Shown here: positions 61,340 to 64,000 of the stretch, piece by piece
Numbering within the stretch: the stretch's first letter is position 1
Layout: each line of letters opens with the position of its first letter
Source of the DNA: Lutraria lutraria
Lineage: Eukaryota; Mollusca; Bivalvia; Venerida; Mactridae
Assembly (NCBI GenBank): GCA_964023205.1
Contig: OZ026835.1
Coordinates: 42,815,083-42,879,082, forward strand
Length of the DNA: 64,000 nt
Reading direction: 5' to 3'
Notes under the pieces: model-generated
The model's database searches: none
Told to the model about the DNA's origin: nothing
What the model saw: the letters and a program-made list of their open reading frames with translations, nothing else
Made by a program: the position numbers and the translations under genes

Positions 61340-61565
61340 ACCAGCAGTTATTTCTGTTAGATAAAATGTCTTGAATTGACATGATTTATATTTTTGTCAT
61401 ATTTTTGTATTATGAACCCCCCCCCCCCCCTTTCGAAGAAATGGGGGGATATTGGATAGTTCATGTCTGTCTTTCTGTTCGTTGGTATTCAAACCTTGTC
61501 CGGCCAATCGACTGTTTTGGCCCTTAGGTCTTCACTTGGTTTGAAGGTTGGTCACATAGATAGAT
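61340..61565 (+). repeat. Half-unit register jump: two short halves in a row
   Basis: After one short half, the sequence that should lead into the long half (TTTTTGTAATTGTAGGG) instead continues TTTTTGTATTATGAACCCC into a second short half. The switch falls in TTTTTGTCATATTTTTGTA, shared by both halves. Anchor spacing is 1,556 here. Confidence 0.85.
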
Positions 61566-62585
61566 GACCCCTGTTGATAAGGTCTATCAATAGGTCAAAG
61601 GTCTACTATCCATTTGCCCTTTAGGGGGCATTGGTGTTTCACAAACACCTCATTAAAAGAGCGTTTTAGTACCCTAGTTTTAACTTAAGATTTTACAAAT
61701 AACTTTCAAACATAGGCATTTATTTTTCCTCAGCTTTAAATTTTTAAGAGTACTTTAACAAAACTTTATTCTTATACCAACAGTTATTTCTGTTAGATAA
61801 AATGTCTTGAATTGACATGATTTATATTTTTGTCATATTTTTGTAATTGTAGGGTTCTTTCATAATGTTCTAGTTATGCCTGCTCTCCCCCACCATTTCG
61901 ACAAACTTTGGTTAAATTGGTTGGCTCATTTCGGTCTTTCAGTTTGTTGGTTTTCAAAGCTTGTCCGGTCAATTACTAAGAGAGCGATTTGGCCTTTGGT
62001 CTTTAGACTTGGTTTGGAGGTTGATCCTCACATGTAGATAGATGACCCCTATTGATAAGCAAAGGGCTACCCTACATAACTTTATACACTCTATGAGTTC
62101 TATCTGCGTTTTAATGACTCTCATACAGAGGTTCTGCAGTGTTAGGCTATTCTATGAGCCACAGATCATAGCTCTCAATCTTGGCCACTGGTCATTCTGT
62201 TATGAATTATCAATAACAGTTCTGTAAAAAAAAATGACCATTTTTCATTGGGTGGCCTTTATTCAGAGGTGGCTGCTTACACAGTTTTGACTGTTCTTTG
62301 CTAGAACCCTCCTGCTTGATTTCAATGTCCTATTTACTATCATTTCTCTCTTAGTATACTAGCTGGCCTAGTATGGCATTCAAAAGTGGTTGTATCTCAC
62401 TGAAGACCTTTAACCTTGTTGAAATTTAGTGTTTTAGTACCCTTATTTAACTAAAGATATAATGAAATAACTTTAAAACCTTAGGTAGTTGATTTTTCCT
62501 CAGTATTACTATTTATGGGTATTTTTGAGAAGTCTTGAATTGACATGATTTGTATAAATTTAATTTTTTGTTATATTTTTGTTAT

Positions 62586-63071
62586 TGATTTTGAAAATAT
62601 GCTATATTTTAGCTTGTTTACACAGTAGCACCTTCATTTATACACCGATCCTAATAATATTTTCAGTAAATGAGTATAGCCAAAAGATCTCAAAAAAGTT
62701 TGATTATGGGCGGAATCTGACCACATCTTTAAGAGTTATCAAATTTGCTATATTTTAGCTTGTTTACACTCTAGTGCCTTTATTTATTCACCGATCCTAA
62801 TCATATTTACAATGAATGTGTATGACCTTATGGTTTTGGACAAGTTAAGTTATGGGTGGAATCGGACCACAACTTCAAGAGTTATGGACCCTTGGATTAG
62901 AAAATTTGCTATGTTTTAGCTTGTTTAACAGTATTATACCTTCATTGTTGGTTTTGATCCCAAAATCTACGTAAAAATGAGTTTTACAAGATGGAAACTA
63001 TATTACCTGGTCATTGATTATTGGCCTTTGTTCTCAGGTGAGCGATAAAGGGCCAATGTGGCCCTCTTGTT
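62586..63071 (+). mobile_element. HelB copy 3, 5'-truncated, fused to the array's right end
   Basis: From TTGATTTTGAAAATATGC it follows HelB body units (TTTAGCTTGTTTACAC, TATTTATTCACCGATCC, CAAGAGTTATGGACCC), then GGTGAGCGATAAAGG, the hairpin AGGGCC-AATGT-GGCCCT and CTTGTT. The last 200 bp is nearly identical to HelB copy 1. No gap separates it from the last array unit. Confidence 0.8.
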
Positions 63072-64000
63072 ATGGTTAAAGCTAGAATGACTTCCAATCA
63101 GAAATGGTATATTGACATTCTATTTATTGTGTTATTTAGTTATTTTCTATTGTGTACTTAATGTATGATTTGTGACTAGCAGCTGTTTGTCACTGTCATT
63201 TCCTTTTTTGTTTAAATAAGGTAATTACTTCCTAGGCTATAAAAATGAATTGCTTTCATCAATCCATCAATCAATCAACCAATCAATAAAAAAATGCATT
63301 GTTTCCAAAGTAGCTTCTAAAATAGATCAACATGATGTGCATTAACAGTGTACCTTGTGTAAATATGATAAATAAGGGCATACTCACGGTGGTTAACCGG
63401 CTCGGACTTTTTTGGATCAAATCAGCATCCCCAGACTATTTTTGATCAAGCAAAGGACTTTTACGGATTAATTTCTTAAAAACAATGGACAAACATCCTG
63501 ATTCAGGCACAAAACACGTACAAATTTTACAATTTTTGTACCACGGAACCTTAACATGTCTGTTCTTTCCATATGTTCAAAATAATTAACAATGTCTTGT
63601 AAATTTATTCTTTACATCAAGAAAAAGTCTGAAGTTTCTAAAGCGAAAGTGAAAGTGCATCAACATTTACCTGAATTACTAAGAAAGTACACCGATTTTT
63701 CAGACTTCATGCATGTTTATTGCTCTAAAATATATGTATAGTACATTGCCTAGGTGTTTTAGTCAAACATGGGTCTTTCAGACATCAAATTATCTATATT
63801 TTAACGATCTAAAGGAACTGATCATAACTAGTCTGTTTCCATGATCACTAGAAGTCCTTTGCTGCTAAGTTTGTTGTTTTTCTCTTTAACAACAATGAAC
63901 CGAATTTTGACTGGATAAATACCCGATAAATACCTTTGATACATTGTTATTATTCAGTTCAGTAACAATATCGATTGAAAAACATGAAAACTTTGTAGAA
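63072..64000. other. Right flank of the array
   Basis: AT-rich sequence with a short CATCAATCAATCAACCAATC simple repeat near 63262. No gene or element recognised. Confidence 0.5.

Larger units (their letters stand above)
43650..62585 (+). repeat. Large satellite-like array, ~16 units of 1.1-1.18 kb, nested periods
   Basis: The anchor word ATGACCCCTATTGATAAG of the long half starts at 43776 (diverged), 44960, 46050, 47228, 48340, 49515, 50692, 51868, 53045, 54224, 55402, 56574, 57741, 58863, 59304, 60486 and 62042. The usual spacing is about 1,176. The short half carries the related ATGACCCCTGTTGATAAG. The two halves align through GTCCGG, TTTGGCC, ACTTGGTTTG, AGATAGATGAC, GCGTTTTAGTACCC, TTTTTCCTCAG and TGTCTTGAATTGACATGATT, so each unit is an old dimer. 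The short half opens with a C run of 10-20 then TTTCGAAGAAATGGGG. Frames of 60-110 codons recur in every unit, but unit-to-unit changes alter amino acids freely, so none is called a gene. Confidence 0.95.

Noticed and set aside
44960..62227. Conserved ~63-codon frame (MTPIDKQRATL...) in nearly every satellite unit
   Set aside because: Differences between units change amino acids as freely as silent sites, some units extend or cut the frame, and overlapping - strand frames are equally open. Conservation reflects DNA-level homogenisation.

Overview
The window is nuclear DNA of an animal, most likely a bivalve mollusc. The evidence is a ribosomal-protein gene split by GT-AG introns, AT-rich non-coding DNA, and mollusc-style repeats: elements with an AGCTCAC hairpin at one end and a GGCCCTCTTGTT tail at the other, TACTGT-ended MITEs and tRNA-derived SINEs. 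The taxon is an inference from repeat style; no species is claimed.

Only the first 6 kb holds genes I can support. Two genes stand head to head with start codons 178 bp apart. RPL10A (ribosomal protein uL1) is complete on the + strand: five coding exons, 216 residues, start 3350, stop 5952. The first three coding exons of a USP47-type ubiquitin-specific protease lie on the - strand (3172 down to 998); the rest is off the left edge. The space between them is a short CpG-richer, TATA-less patch, with a TOP-like pyrimidine tract just before the RPL10A start. A 72-bp tandem repeat (1-475) lies in the third USP47 intron.

From 6 to 43 kb I see no gene I would defend. The DNA is AT-rich spacer packed with MITEs, SINEs, two kinds of Helentron-like non-autonomous element (here called HelA at 14333 and 40953, HelB at 31011 and 39743) and unrelated minisatellites: about 27 bp at 18.9 kb, 30 bp at 20.2 kb, about 60 bp at 21.8 kb, 24 bp at 23.2 kb, 20 bp at 25-27.4 kb, 28 bp at 34 kb and 57/58 bp at 35.3-36.6 kb. 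Several are multi-level, with dimers or tetramers of the basic unit repeated.

From about 43.65 to 62.59 kb runs a satellite-like array of about 16 units of 1.1-1.18 kb. Each unit is itself a diverged dimer of a long (~700 bp) and a short (~478 bp) half. Between about 48.0 and 55.8 kb two unit types alternate as a nearly identical 2,353-bp higher-order repeat. The long half contains sequence resembling a MITE found at 16.7 kb, lone diverged copies of the short half occur at 6.5 and 10.95 kb, and the array runs directly into the 3' end of a HelB element (62586-63071). All tandem arrays together cover about 40 percent of the window. The last 0.9 kb shows nothing recognisable.
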